This document shows positions 44,143 through 53,508 of a stretch of DNA of 64,000 nucleotides, piece after piece. Origin of the DNA: Leptolyngbya sp. O-77 (lineage in GTDB: Bacteria > Cyanobacteriota > Cyanobacteriia > Elainellales > Elainellaceae); assembly GCF_001548395.1 (NCBI RefSeq), contig NZ_AP017367.1:2083001-2147000 (forward strand), in the 5' to 3' direction. The position numbers and the translations under genes were made by a program. Every line of letters starts with the position of its first letter. The stretch's first letter is position 1. Under the pieces are notes generated by a model, which ran no database searches, was not told the DNA's origin, and saw only the letters and a program-made list of their open reading frames with translations.

Positions 44143-45816
44143 CTACGAGTCCAACACCTGAATGTGATAGCTATAGCCCTGCTCTGCCAAAAAAAGCTGG
44201 CGATGGCGGGCAAAGTCTTCTTCGCAGGTGCGGAACGAAACGAGCGTAAAGAACTGGGCGCTGCGACCGTCTGCCTTGGGCCGCAGCACTCGCCCTAGCC
44301 GCTGTGCCTCTTCCTGGCGGGAACCATACTTGCCCGACACCTGGATCAGCACGTCCGCATCGGGCAAATCCAGCGCAAAGTTGCCCACCCGCGACAAGAT
44401 CAGCCCGGCAACTGTGCCAGCGCGGAACTGTTCGTAAAGTTGGTCGCGATCGCGCTGCGAGGTTTTCCCGGTCACAATCGGTAAATTCGTTAGCTCTGCC
44501 AGGTGCTTAAGCTGATCCAGATATTCGCCGATGATTAAAATCCGGTGTCCGGCTTGCTGCTGCAACAGCGACATCACCACCTCGGCCTTGCGCGGATTTT
44601 CGGCGGCGATGCGAAACTGTTGGCGTTTTTCTGCCAGGGCGTATTCCATCTGGCGGTCTGAGTCTTGGGGCACGCGGATTTCGGTACATTCTGCCGCCGC
44701 GATGAAGCCCCGTCCTTCCAGTTCCCGCCAGGGCACGTCATAGCGCTTGGGCCCAATGAGCGCAAACACATCGCCCTCCTTGCCATCTTCACGGATCAGC
44801 GTCGCAGTCAGACCCAAGCGGCGGCGGGCCTGTAGCTCAGCCGTGATGCGAAAAATCGGCGCAGGCAGCAGATGCACTTCGTCATAGATGATCAGCCCCC
44901 AGGAGCGGGCGCTAAACAGTTGAAAATGGGGGAAGTCGCCCGTTTTATGGTCGTGGTAGCTGAGGATCTGGTAAGTAGCCAAGGTAATCGGGCCCGTTTG
45001 CTTGGTTTCGCCGCTGTATTCGGCGATCGCCTCTGGCGGCAGCGTGGTTTTGTCGAGCAATTCCCGCCGCCATTGGCGCACCGAGGTGAGGCTGCTAGTT
45101 AGCACTAGCGTATTTTCCTGGACAGCGGCGATCGCCGCCATGCCCACCATCGTCTTGCCCGCGCCGCAGGGCAGCACAATGACCCCACTGCCACCGCGCA
45201 CACTGCCCGCCTGGTAGAACACCTCGGCGGCCTCTTTTTGATAGTCTCGCAGGGAAAACGGCTGCCCAGACTGGCTGACCGAGCGCAGCTCAATAGACAG
45301 CGCATCACCTTCTACATAGCCCGCCAAATCTTCCGCCGGATAGCCCGCCCCTAGTAGGGCCTGTTTCAACACGCCGCGATCGCCCGCGTTCACCTCAAAC
45401 ACCAGCGCCGAGCGGCGATCGCCCAGAAACTTAGCCACAGACTCGTTGCGGCTGAGCAGTTCTGCCAGGGGTTGGTCTGCCATCTTCAGCAGCAGGCAAT
45501 CGCCCTCCCGCTCGATCACTGTCAGCCCATAGCGGCTGCCCAGGGCTTCGATTTCCTGCGCCACTGCATCGGGCATAGGATATTTGGCGTGTTCCCGTAG
45601 GGCGGCGATCATGTCTGCGACGGGCATTCCCGCTGCCCGCGCATTCCAAATGCTGAGGGGCGAAATCTGGTAAGTGTGGATATGCTCCGGGCTTTTGACC
45701 AGTTCAGCAAAGGGGGCGATCGCCTCCCGCGCCGCCTCTGCCCTAGGCGAGTGAACCTCCAGCAAGACCGAGCGATCGCTCTGAATAATGAGGGCGTTGT
45801 CGGCAACGTAGACCAT
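44143..45816 (-). CDS. XPB/Rad25-type DNA helicase
   Basis: This 557-aa superfamily 2 ATPase is homologous to XPB, the TFIIH translocase acting in nucleotide excision repair. The N-terminal substrate-recognition region (1-185) includes TYQISPLSIWNARAAGMPV. Helicase motifs are SLRDYQKEAAEVF (Q-like), PCGAGKTMVG (Walker A, about 216-225), YDEVHLL (DEVH box, about 311-317), GLTATLIREDG with the XPB RED motif (about 342-344), LIIGEYLDQL, and RLGRVLRPKADGRS (motif VI). All key residues look intact. It lies 55 bp downstream of a 657-aa gene that may encode its partner. A role in DNA repair is from family knowledge. Confidence 0.93.
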   Translation of the reverse strand: MVYVADNALIIQSDRSVLLEVHSPRAEAAREAIAPFAELVKSPEHIHTYQISPLSIWNARAAGMPVADMIAALREHAKYPMPDAVAQEIEALGSRYGLTVIEREGDCLLLKMADQPLAELLSRNESVAKFLGDRRSALVFEVNAGDRGVLKQALLGAGYPAEDLAGYVEGDALSIELRSVSQSGQPFSLRDYQKEAAEVFYQAGSVRGGSGVIVLPCGAGKTMVGMAAIAAVQENTLVLTSSLTSVRQWRRELLDKTTLPPEAIAEYSGETKQTGPITLATYQILSYHDHKTGDFPHFQLFSARSWGLIIYDEVHLLPAPIFRITAELQARRRLGLTATLIREDGKEGDVFALIGPKRYDVPWRELEGRGFIAAAECTEIRVPQDSDRQMEYALAEKRQQFRIAAENPRKAEVVMSLLQQQAGHRILIIGEYLDQLKHLAELTNLPIVTGKTSQRDRDQLYEQFRAGTVAGLILSRVGNFALDLPDADVLIQVSGKYGSRQEEAQRLGRVLRPKADGRSAQFFTLVSFRTCEEDFARHRQLFLAEQGYSYHIQVLDS

Positions 45817-45819
45817 TGC

Positions 45820-45860
45820 AAGATTTTGGATTTTGGCTTGGGGATTTTAGATTTTGAATG
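45820..45860. repeat. GATTTTGGATTTTGG-type short repeat
   Basis: It occupies most of the 55-bp gap between the XPB helicase start and the upstream partner gene's stop. Reverse-complement form of the AATCCAAAATC family. Confidence 0.75.
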
Positions 45861-45871
45861 CGGGCAGCGGA

Positions 45872-47845
45872 TTAGCCCAGTCCAGGTAGGCTGTAGCCAA
45901 GCTTTTTGAGGGCGTTGTTGAATTTGGTTTCAGATTCTAGCGGCACGATCAGGTAGGTTGCCTGACCAGCGGCGATCGCCTGGGGCTGGTCTGCCAAAAA
46001 GCAGTAAGCCTTGGTGCGAGAATCATTGGCAATTTGCATGGCCAAGGCTGCATCGGCACAGCGAATCACGCGGGCAGTGCTGAGGGGCTGCAAGCGGGTG
46101 GTGCGGCTTTGCAAATCGCTGAGAAATTGCAGCACGGTCTGGGGCAACGCCTCCACGCTATTGGCTTCGAGGAACGCTTGCAGTTCTTCAACGGTGCGTC
46201 CTTGGGCGATCGCATCCAGCAGTTTCGCCTGCTCCAACTGCCACACCGAGTCCGACACGGGCTGCAACAGGCTGTCCAGCATCAGGCGATCGGCCCGGCT
46301 GAGCGTTTGCAGGGCCACCACTTCTCGATTGGGCAACACGCGCAGCACTTGTTTTTGCGGCAGAGCCGCGGGCACGTAGCGATCGCTCAGCCCCAACACA
46401 TAAGCACCCAACGGGGTCAGCCGAAAATAGCTCAGTCCGTCGTAGCGGCTTAAACAGTTTCTAGTGTGGAAATCTCCAAACGGACTATCGTTGCTTAAAA
46501 TCTGAATGACTTTGGACAACGCCGTTTCCCCGTCATCGTCGTCGGTATTTTCAGCGACTTTATCAGGGTTGAGCAACCCTCCCTCAAGAGACCACTGAAA
46601 CAGGGCATCATCGGGATGAACGTAAGCAACATCGATTAGTCCTAGCGTTGCGGCATATTCAAACAGGAAAGCCGCCACATAGCGGGCTTCCAAAATCACA
46701 AAACTGGCGGAATAGATGGGGCCGTGGTCTTCTAGCGTTAGGCTTTCTGGATTGCGGCTCACCTCAAATTCATAGCCTGCCGCGATGATATAGCGCAAAA
46801 AGTGCATAAGCGACACCCATCGCCCCACCGGGCAATCTTTCAAGGCTTCGACAATTTTGCTGCGTCGGCCCGCAACGGCGGTCAGACTGCGCTTGGCTTT
46901 GCCCGTTTGCCCTTTGATGCTCTCGACTCGGCGCAACTCGTCCAGCAGGGTGTTCTTTAACCAGGCTTTCCAGAGGGTTTGCAGGGTTTTTTCGGGTGGG
47001 TCGCCGAGGGCCTTTTGCCCCGCTTTGGTCAGGCTGAGCCGCTTGCCATTGAGTTCTACAAACTTGGCCGCTTGCAGCAGCATCACCCAGGCAAAGGGCT
47101 TGATGAAGCCGATGTCGTAGCTATAGCGCCAGCCGCCCGGTGATTCTTTGGCGGGCCAGGCACTATAGTAATCGCCCGCTTCTAGCACCTCGGCGATCGC
47201 ACTCAGGGTTGCAGTGGTTGGGAAAAACGTCTTGTCGCTCACCGACACTTTGCCCAGATCTACCAGCCTGAGTACCGCCTGCAAGTCCCGACGAGCGATC
47301 TGCTCGGTATCTTGAAGCTTCTGCGGCAGATGGAGGGTGTGAATCTTGGGCTGCCGTTGTCCAGATTCGTAGCGCCGCTGTTGGGCGGGCTGGGTGTCTC
47401 CCACAGTCTCGACGGAGGGGATGGGCGTTGGCTCTGGCGGCGGCACAAAGGCCTTGAGTCGTGCCTTCAAATCCTTCGGCATTGTCCCCGCGTAGAAAAA
47501 CAGAGACAGCACCGACGGCTTGAAGTGATAGGAATAGGTGGAACCCGTGCCCCACTTGGGCGACTTGCCGTATTTGCAGGCAAAGCGGGTTTTGTTAAAT
47601 CGATCGTCTTCTGCGTGAACCACTTCGGCGATCGCCGCTCGTTGCAGCAAATCACAGCGCTCCCAGAGTCGGCGCAGCGCGTCCCCCTCCATCCCTTGGA
47701 GAACGAAATTGACCAGCTCTGTTTTACGAAGGGGTGGCTTGTCCTCCGACACCAAACCTGCCAAGCTCTTGATCTGATCGACCGTGAGATGGTTTAGCGC
47801 TTCAGACAGGCGGGGAATCGAGTCGGGCTGACTGTAGTAAGCCAT
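45872..47845 (-). CDS. putative XPB-associated protein, XPB/Ssl2 N-terminal-domain-like
   Basis: This 657-aa soluble protein has no helicase motifs. The C-terminal third (about 490-640) has the pattern QVLRVLPNREVVALQTL, then a helical segment, VEELQAFLEANSVEALPQTVLQFLSDL and TARVIRCADAALAMQIA. This resembles the XPB/Ssl2 N-terminal domain found as separate proteins in some bacteria (inference from pattern). The N-terminal half contains winged-helix-like stretches and a Pro-rich linker near 140-170. I chose the ATG at 47845 rather than the GTG three codons earlier. Its place 55 bp upstream of XPB on the same strand suggests a two-gene repair or remodelling operon. Confidence 0.65.
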   Translation of the reverse strand: MAYYSQPDSIPRLSEALNHLTVDQIKSLAGLVSEDKPPLRKTELVNFVLQGMEGDALRRLWERCDLLQRAAIAEVVHAEDDRFNKTRFACKYGKSPKWGTGSTYSYHFKPSVLSLFFYAGTMPKDLKARLKAFVPPPEPTPIPSVETVGDTQPAQQRRYESGQRQPKIHTLHLPQKLQDTEQIARRDLQAVLRLVDLGKVSVSDKTFFPTTATLSAIAEVLEAGDYYSAWPAKESPGGWRYSYDIGFIKPFAWVMLLQAAKFVELNGKRLSLTKAGQKALGDPPEKTLQTLWKAWLKNTLLDELRRVESIKGQTGKAKRSLTAVAGRRSKIVEALKDCPVGRWVSLMHFLRYIIAAGYEFEVSRNPESLTLEDHGPIYSASFVILEARYVAAFLFEYAATLGLIDVAYVHPDDALFQWSLEGGLLNPDKVAENTDDDDGETALSKVIQILSNDSPFGDFHTRNCLSRYDGLSYFRLTPLGAYVLGLSDRYVPAALPQKQVLRVLPNREVVALQTLSRADRLMLDSLLQPVSDSVWQLEQAKLLDAIAQGRTVEELQAFLEANSVEALPQTVLQFLSDLQSRTTRLQPLSTARVIRCADAALAMQIANDSRTKAYCFLADQPQAIAAGQATYLIVPLESETKFNNALKKLGYSLPGLG

Positions 47846-48020
47846 AGGACACACAGCCGAAAGGTCAGAATCAGGGGTAATCTCTGCATCCTAAAGGAAA
47901 CGATGAGAAATGCAAGGAGTCTTCCCGGTAAAATAAGAGCTTTGCGGATGCCGAAATTACAAAACCGTTACAAAGCCTCACGCGCCACGCCGACCTCAAC
48001 CTTACACGCTCAAATAAGAT

Positions 48021-48060
48021 GCTTAAAGTTAAGACGCTTAAAGTTAAGACGCTTAAAGTC
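48021..48060 (+). repeat. 15-bp tandem repeat upstream of the TPR-methyltransferase
   Basis: Two full copies of GCTTAAAGTTAAGAC (48021-48050) and a partial third to 48060, inside the promoter-proximal region ending 28 bases before the ATG at 48088. Position suggests an effect on expression. Confidence 0.85.
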
Positions 48061-48087
48061 GCTCTCAATTCAACGCTCTAGCTCACT

Positions 48088-48966
48088 ATGCAGCCACTCA
48101 GCCCCACCGAACGCCTGATCAAAGCCTACGTAGACCTGGGCAACACGCTCTATCGCCAGGGCGACTTTGCCCAATCGCTGTCCTATTTTCAGCAGGCGCT
48201 CGACGCTGCGCCAGACCTGGGCGCGTTTCAGAAGGCGCGGCTGCTCTACAACATCGGCGTGTCGTACCTGAATATGGGGGAGCGCGATCGCGCTATTGGC
48301 TACTTCCAGCAGGCGCTCGAACTCTGCCCTGACCTGGCCCCAGCCCGCGCCGAATTGCAGCGGATTGCATACCAGGATGACGTTCAAGCCAAGGGCTACG
48401 AGTTTACTCAGGACTGGTTTAGCCGCAACGTCTGGCTCTGGCAAGAACAGCTTCAGCCATTAGCGGGTCGGGAAAACCTGAATGCGCTGGAGATCGGCAG
48501 TTGGGAGGGGCGATCGGCCTGCTGGCTCCTGGAAAATGTGCTGACCCATCCCACGGCGCGGCTGACCTGCGTCGATACCTTTGCGGGCAGTTCCGAAAAT
48601 CTGTCGCTGGATCACGACACCGAGGGCATCGAAGCCCGGTTTGATGCAAACATTGCCCGCACCGGGGCTGCCGAAAAAGTGACCAAGCGAGTCGGGGTAT
48701 CCAAGGATGTCGTGCGATCGCTCCCCCTGGACTCTTTCGACTTTATCTATGTCGATGGCTCTCACCACGCGCCCGACGTGATGACCGACGGCCTGCTAAG
48801 CTGGCTCGTTCTCAAACCCGGCGGCATCCTCATCTTCGACGACTACGACTTTGGGCTAACGGGCTACGGCACCAAAGAGGCGATCGATGCCTTTCTCGCC
48901 ACTTTCAAAAGCCAGCTTGAGCTATTGCACCAGTCCCACCAGGTCGCCGTGCGGAAGAAGGCGTGA
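48088..48966 (+). CDS. TPR plus SAM-dependent methyltransferase protein
   Basis: This 292-aa two-domain protein has two to three tetratricopeptide repeats at about 10-85 (AYVDLGNTLYRQGDFAQSLSY and YNIGVSYLNMGERDRAIGYF). A Methyltransf_24-type domain follows: ALEIGSWEGRSACWLLE (SAM motif), TCVDTFAGSS, DFIYVDGSHHAPDVMTDG and GGILIFDDYDF. Such proteins modify sugars or O-antigen-type chains, but the substrate is unknown. It ends 20 bp from the convergent obg stop. Confidence 0.85.
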   Translation: MQPLSPTERLIKAYVDLGNTLYRQGDFAQSLSYFQQALDAAPDLGAFQKARLLYNIGVSYLNMGERDRAIGYFQQALELCPDLAPARAELQRIAYQDDVQAKGYEFTQDWFSRNVWLWQEQLQPLAGRENLNALEIGSWEGRSACWLLENVLTHPTARLTCVDTFAGSSENLSLDHDTEGIEARFDANIARTGAAEKVTKRVGVSKDVVRSLPLDSFDFIYVDGSHHAPDVMTDGLLSWLVLKPGGILIFDDYDFGLTGYGTKEAIDAFLATFKSQLELLHQSHQVAVRKKA

Positions 48967-48986
48967 GGGGTTGGCTGAGAGCTAGG

Positions 48987-49997
48987 TCAGACCTCTACCT
49001 CCACGCCATCTAGCACGCGCCAGACTTCCTGAAGTAGGGCATCCAGACCCACTTGGGCCACGGCAGAAATCTGGAACACGGGCAGTCCACTGAGGCGGTG
49101 CAGTTCAGCGGCGATCGCCCCCACCCGCTCTCGCTCACCTCCCAGCGCATCCACCTTGTTCAGCGCCAAAATTTGAGGGCGATCGGGCAGTCCGCGGCCG
49201 TAGGCTTCCAGTTCATCCTGAATCACTTGGTAGGCGGCGATCGGGTCATCCTGCGTTGCGTCAATCAGGTGCAGCAGCACGCGCGTCCGCTCGATGTGTC
49301 GCAAAAAGTCGTGCCCCAGCCCCGTGCCCAGGTGTGCCCCCTCGATCAGCCCTGGAATGTCGGCAAACACCGTGCCGTCGCCCGTGGGCTTGCGGACAAC
49401 CCCTAGGTTGGGCACCAGCGTCGTAAAGGGATAGTCGGCAATTTTGGGTCGCGCCGCCGACAGCGCCGAAATCAGCGTAGACTTGCCCGCATTGGGCAGA
49501 CCAATAATGCCGACCTCCGCCAGCAGCTTTAGCTCCAGGCGAATCATGCGGTGTTCGCCAGGAAGACCAGGCAGGGCTTTTTCCGGGGCGCGATTAAAGT
49601 TATTGAGAAAATGCTTGTTGCCCAGCCCGCCCTTGCCACCCTTGGCGACGACAAGCCGCTGGCCAGGCTGCACCAAATCGCCCAGTTGTTCGCCGGTTTC
49701 GGCATCGTAAACCATCGTGCCGCAGGGGACACGAATCAGGCGATCGCTCCCCGAAGCCCCGGTCATATTCTTCGGGCCGCCGCGCTGACCGTCTTCTGCC
49801 TTAAACTTGCGGGCATAGCGAAAGTCGAGCAGCGTCTGTAAATCCGTTGCTGCCTCCAAAATCACCGAGCCGCCGTGCCCGCCGTTGCCGCCCGACGGCC
49901 CGCCCGCAGGCACGTATTTCTCCCGGTGAAAGGCCACCAGCCCATCGCCGCCTTTTCCGGCCTCAACTTCGACTTCCGCCTGATCGATAAATTGCAT
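48987..49997 (-). CDS. obg: Obg/CgtA GTPase
   Basis: This 336-aa essential GTPase is involved in late 50S ribosome assembly and stress control. The Obg fold (1-160) has the glycine-rich strands: AGKGGDGLVAFHREKYVPAG, GGNGGHGGSV and AKGGKGGLGNKHF. The G domain shows G1 GLPNAGKST, G3 DIPGLIEGA, G4 NKVD and SAV. I chose the ATG at 49997 (MQFIDQAEVEVEAGKGG), the canonical start, discarding 65 upstream codons that overlap thiL. The variable C-terminal domain is absent. The start lies only 27 bp from the divergent thiL start. Confidence 0.96.
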   Translation of the reverse strand: MQFIDQAEVEVEAGKGGDGLVAFHREKYVPAGGPSGGNGGHGGSVILEAATDLQTLLDFRYARKFKAEDGQRGGPKNMTGASGSDRLIRVPCGTMVYDAETGEQLGDLVQPGQRLVVAKGGKGGLGNKHFLNNFNRAPEKALPGLPGEHRMIRLELKLLAEVGIIGLPNAGKSTLISALSAARPKIADYPFTTLVPNLGVVRKPTGDGTVFADIPGLIEGAHLGTGLGHDFLRHIERTRVLLHLIDATQDDPIAAYQVIQDELEAYGRGLPDRPQILALNKVDALGGERERVGAIAAELHRLSGLPVFQISAVAQVGLDALLQEVWRVLDGVEVEV

Positions 49998-50024
49998 TCC
50001 CACTCTTGCCAATCCGCTTTTCTG

Positions 50025-51092
50025 ATGGTATCCGAATCCTTGCAAGTCAAACACCTCGGCGAACAGGGCCTGCTCAGCCGCATCCAAACCTTTTGCCCAA
50101 CAGGGGTGATTGGCGACGATGCGGCGCTGCTGACGGTTTCGCCAGGGCGATCGCTCGTTGTCACCGAGGATCTGCTGGTGGATGGCGTTCACTTTAGCGT
50201 GGGGCTGGCTTCACCGGGCGTGATCACCACGTCGCCTGCGGATGTGGGCTGGCGGGCGGCGGCAGCAAATTTGTCAGATCTGGCGGCGATGGGCGCAGCG
50301 CCGCTGGGCATCACTGTGGGGCTGGGGCTACCGGGTGATTTGCCCTTAGATTGGATCGAGCAGCTATATCAGGGCATGACAGATTGCCTGAACCGCTATG
50401 ATACCGCCATCGTAGGCGGCGATCTCTGCCGATCGCCCGTGTTTACCGTGGCGATCGCCGCCTTTGGCGAAGTAGACCCCAGCCGCGTCCTGCGTCGCTC
50501 CACCGCCCAACCCGGTGATGCCATTTTGGTCACAGGCCCGCACGGAGCCTCTCGCGCTGGGCTGGAACTTTTGCTGCATTCTGCAACAGGCGAGGGCCTG
50601 ACGGGGGGCGATCGCGCTGCCCTGATCCGCACCCATCAACGCCCGCTGCCCCGACTAGATGTGATTCCGCTGTTGTGGGCGTGTGTAGAAGCAGGTGAAC
50701 GAGAGACGCAGGGAAAAGAATCCAACCTCCCCCCTTCCCCGCTCACTGCAATGGACAGCAGCGACGGACTTGCCGACGCGGTGCTGCAAATTTGTCGAGC
50801 CAGCGGCGTAGGAGCAGTCCTGCATCGTCGCCAGATTCCTCTGCCCGCTGGGCTAGTGGACTGGGTAGGGGAACCGCAGGCGATCGCCTGGGCGCTCTAT
50901 GGCGGCGAAGACTTTGAGCTGGTAATGTGCCTACCAAGGGCGATCGCCCAGGCGCTCCAGTCTTGTTTGCCGGGGGCTGCCATCATCGGCGACATTGTTC
51001 CGGGTTATGAGGTCATCTTGCGGGACGAAACCAGCGAAACCCCCGATGAACAGCTCAGTCTCGACCGGGGGTTCCAGCATTTTGGAGATTAG
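50025..51092 (+). CDS. thiL: thiamine-monophosphate kinase
   Basis: This 355-aa enzyme phosphorylates thiamine monophosphate to the active diphosphate. Family motifs: VIGDDAALL, VVTEDLLVDGVHFS, VGWRAAAANLSDLAAMGAAPLGITVGLGLP, IVGGDLCRSPVFTVAIAAFG, MDSSDGLADAVLQIC and YGGEDFELVMCLP. I chose the ATG at 50025; longer alternatives overlap obg. An insert of about 15 residues (ETQGKESNLPPSPLT) precedes the MDSSDGL motif. It is divergent from obg with a 27-bp gap that must hold both leader regions. Confidence 0.95.
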   Translation: MVSESLQVKHLGEQGLLSRIQTFCPTGVIGDDAALLTVSPGRSLVVTEDLLVDGVHFSVGLASPGVITTSPADVGWRAAAANLSDLAAMGAAPLGITVGLGLPGDLPLDWIEQLYQGMTDCLNRYDTAIVGGDLCRSPVFTVAIAAFGEVDPSRVLRRSTAQPGDAILVTGPHGASRAGLELLLHSATGEGLTGGDRAALIRTHQRPLPRLDVIPLLWACVEAGERETQGKESNLPPSPLTAMDSSDGLADAVLQICRASGVGAVLHRRQIPLPAGLVDWVGEPQAIAWALYGGEDFELVMCLPRAIAQALQSCLPGAAIIGDIVPGYEVILRDETSETPDEQLSLDRGFQHFGD

Positions 51093-51224
51093 GGATTGCC
51101 CCCCTCCTCCCTATTCAATTCCACTCAGCCTGGTTGATTCTCATTTCCACCGGCCCTTGCGCGAAGATAAGAACAGACAAAAACGGGTTTGAATTTCTCT
51201 GGTGAACTGGTTTAGGACAGATTC

Positions 51225-52654
51225 ATGGCTAAAGGCATAGAAAAAGGAGAGTTTATCAGCGCGGCGGCTCCGGCTGCACGGCTGGGGCTGCCTACGATGG
51301 TTCGTCTGGGGCTGTTTCAGATGGGCCTGGGCATCATGTCCCTGCTGACGCTGGGCGTGCTGAACCGCGTCATGATTAAAGAACTGGCGCTGCCCGCTAC
51401 AATCGTCGCGGCGACTATCGCAATGAACCAGTTCGTGGCTCCGTCGCGGGGTGTGGTTTGGGGCAAATGTCCGATTCCAAGTCCATCGGCAGCAGCCACC
51501 GCACGGGCTATGTCTGGCTGGGGGCGGCGCTGTTTACGATGGCTTCGTTTTTGGCGGTGCAGGTTGTGTGGCGGCTGAACGATAGTATCCAGGCGGCGGG
51601 CTGGGGCTTTGCGACCTATGGCTGGATTGCGCTGCTGGCGCTGGTGTTTGCTCTGTATGGGCTGGCCATTAGCGCCAGTTCTACGCCGTTTACGGCGCTG
51701 CTGGTGGATGTGTCGGATGAGGACAATCGCCCCAAGCTGGTGGGCATTGTCTGGTCGATGCTGATGGTGGGGATTATTGTGGGAGCGATCGCCTCTAGCG
51801 GGCTGCTGCGGCAGATCGAGTCCGACGCGCCGCTGGAACTGGTGCGGGCTTCTATCAACCGGATTTTTCTGATCATCCCGGCGATCGTCTTCGGCTTGAC
51901 GCTGATCGCCACCTGGGGTGTGGAAAAGACCTTTTCGCGCTATCGATCACGCTCGATGATTGCCGACCGGGAAGACAGCATTACGCTGGGGCGATCGCTC
52001 AAAGTGCTAACCGCCAGCCGCCAAACGGGGCTATTTTTCAGCTTCTTAATGATGATGACCCTCAGCCTGTTTTTGCAAGAGTCGGTGCTAGAACCCTACG
52101 GCGGCGAAGTGTTTGGCATGTCGATCGCCGAATCGACGCGGCTCAACGCCTTTTGGGGACTGGGCACGCTGATCGGCATTGCCACGACGGGCTTTCTCAT
52201 CGTGCCGCGCATTGGCAAACACCGCACCGCCAAGCTGGGCTGCTATGCTGTCGCCGCCAGCTTTTTGCTGATTATTCTGGCAGGCTTTTCGGCCAATCCT
52301 AAAATGCTGAACCTGGCCATGCTGATTTTTGGGCTGGCTTCTGGCGTGACGACCAACGGCGCGATCAGCCTGATGCTAGACCTCACCGCTGCGGAAACGG
52401 CGGGCACCTTCGTCGGCGCGTGGGGACTGGCGCAGGCCATGTCGCGGGCGGTGGCGGCGGTGCTGGGCGGCGTGGCGCTGGATGCGGGGCGGGCGCTGTT
52501 TGGGTCGCCGCTGTTGGCCTACAGCTTTGTGTTTGCGCTGCCTATTTTCGGAATGCTGTTCGCCGTGCGCCTGCTCGATCGGGTGAATGTGCAGGAGTTT
52601 CAGCTCAAAGCAAGAGAGGCGATCGCCGCTGTGCTTCAGCAAGAGCTGGATTAG
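51225..52654 (+). pseudogene. PucC-family MFS protein, two frameshifts
   Basis: PucC/LhaA-family proteins are twelve-helix membrane proteins linked to assembly or export of chlorophyll-binding complexes. The N-terminal part (MAKGIEKGEFISAA, then LPTMVRLGLFQMGLGIMSLLTLG) and the rest (VGIVWSMLMVGIIVGAIASSGLL, QMSDSKSI, YVWLGAALFTMASF) are separated by two frame breaks. Removing one G from the run 51448-51451 and one from 51460-51463 restores SRVWFGQMSDSKSIG and a single 475-aa frame (1428 bases). If real, the gene is broken or phase-variable; if errors, it is an intact gene. A GAACGAAGA block follows the stop. Confidence 0.85.
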
Positions 52655-52682
52655 GGCTTGGATGGTGTGTTTGGAGCGTGGG

Positions 52683-52817
52683 AGTGAGGGAAGAGGGAAG
52701 AGGGAAGAACGAAGAACGAAGAGGGAAGAGGGAAGAGGGAAGAACGAAGAACGAAGAGGTTCCGTTTTTCGTTCTTCGTTCTTCGTTTTTTGGTTTCGTT
52801 CCATCATCTCATCATCC
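52683..52817. repeat. GAACGAAGA-type repeat block, locus 2
   Basis: Repeated GAAGAGGGAAGAACGAAGAACGAAG units are followed by their inverted partner (TTCGTTCTTCG). A specific tail at 52770-52817 is a reverse-complement match, apart from an A-run length difference, to 60078-60122. Located between the PucC-like gene and gntK. Confidence 0.85.
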
Positions 52818-52864
52818 CTTCCCCCCCCTGTCACCCCATCCCCCCTCCCCATTTCCCTTTTCCT

Positions 52865-53437
52865 ATGACCCCCTCCCCAATTGTTTGGCTCATTATGGGT
52901 GTAGCAGGTTCCGGCAAGACCGTCGTAGGGCGGCGGCTGGCGCAGTGGCTAGAGTGCGATTTTCTGGAGGGCGATCGCCGTCATTCTCCTGCCAATATCG
53001 CCAAAATGCAGGCCCAGATTCCGCTCGACGAGGGCGATCGCCGCCAGTGGTTGCTGGATATGCAGGATGACATTCAGCGGGCGATCGCTCTCCGCCGCGA
53101 AACCGTGATCACCTGCTCTGCCCTCAAACGCGCCTACCGTACCCAACTCGCCGCGCCGGGTGGGGTACAGTTGGTCTGGCTGGATGTGCCTCCAGCGGAG
53201 CTAGAGCGACGGCTATCCAACCGCCTGAACCACTACATGAAGCTGGAAATGCTGAAAAGCCAGCTTGCCGCCTTTGAATCGGTGGACGCTGAAGAGGCCG
53301 TCATCCGAATCGACGGCAGTTTGCCCCCCGATGCCATCGTGGCAGACTGGCTCCGTCAGGCAACCCAGCAGTTTCCGGCTCTCAATCTCCCCTGGTGGCA
53401 GCGCCTTCACCCAGAGAGTCCCAAACGCGACCCATAG
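52865..53437 (+). CDS. gntK: gluconokinase
   Basis: This 190-aa P-loop kinase converts gluconate to 6-phosphogluconate. Walker A is MGVAGSGKTVVGRRLA. The substrate-binding FLEGDRRHSPANIAKMQAQIPLDEGDRRQWL follows the gluconokinase pattern, though the usual GDDFHP is GDRRHS here. ITCSALKRAYR and HYMKLEMLKSQLAAFE are the lid-side motifs. I chose the ATG at 52865; an earlier start at 52790 would add a repeat-encoded peptide. It ends 71 bp before the DICT/HD-GYP-like gene. Confidence 0.9.
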   Translation: MTPSPIVWLIMGVAGSGKTVVGRRLAQWLECDFLEGDRRHSPANIAKMQAQIPLDEGDRRQWLLDMQDDIQRAIALRRETVITCSALKRAYRTQLAAPGGVQLVWLDVPPAELERRLSNRLNHYMKLEMLKSQLAAFESVDAEEAVIRIDGSLPPDAIVADWLRQATQQFPALNLPWWQRLHPESPKRDP

Positions 53438-53508
53438 AGATTTCCTATGAACCGGAAAAGTCTGCGAGAATCGAAGCAAGAAGTCTTGCACCACTGCCAA
53501 TCGCCAGG

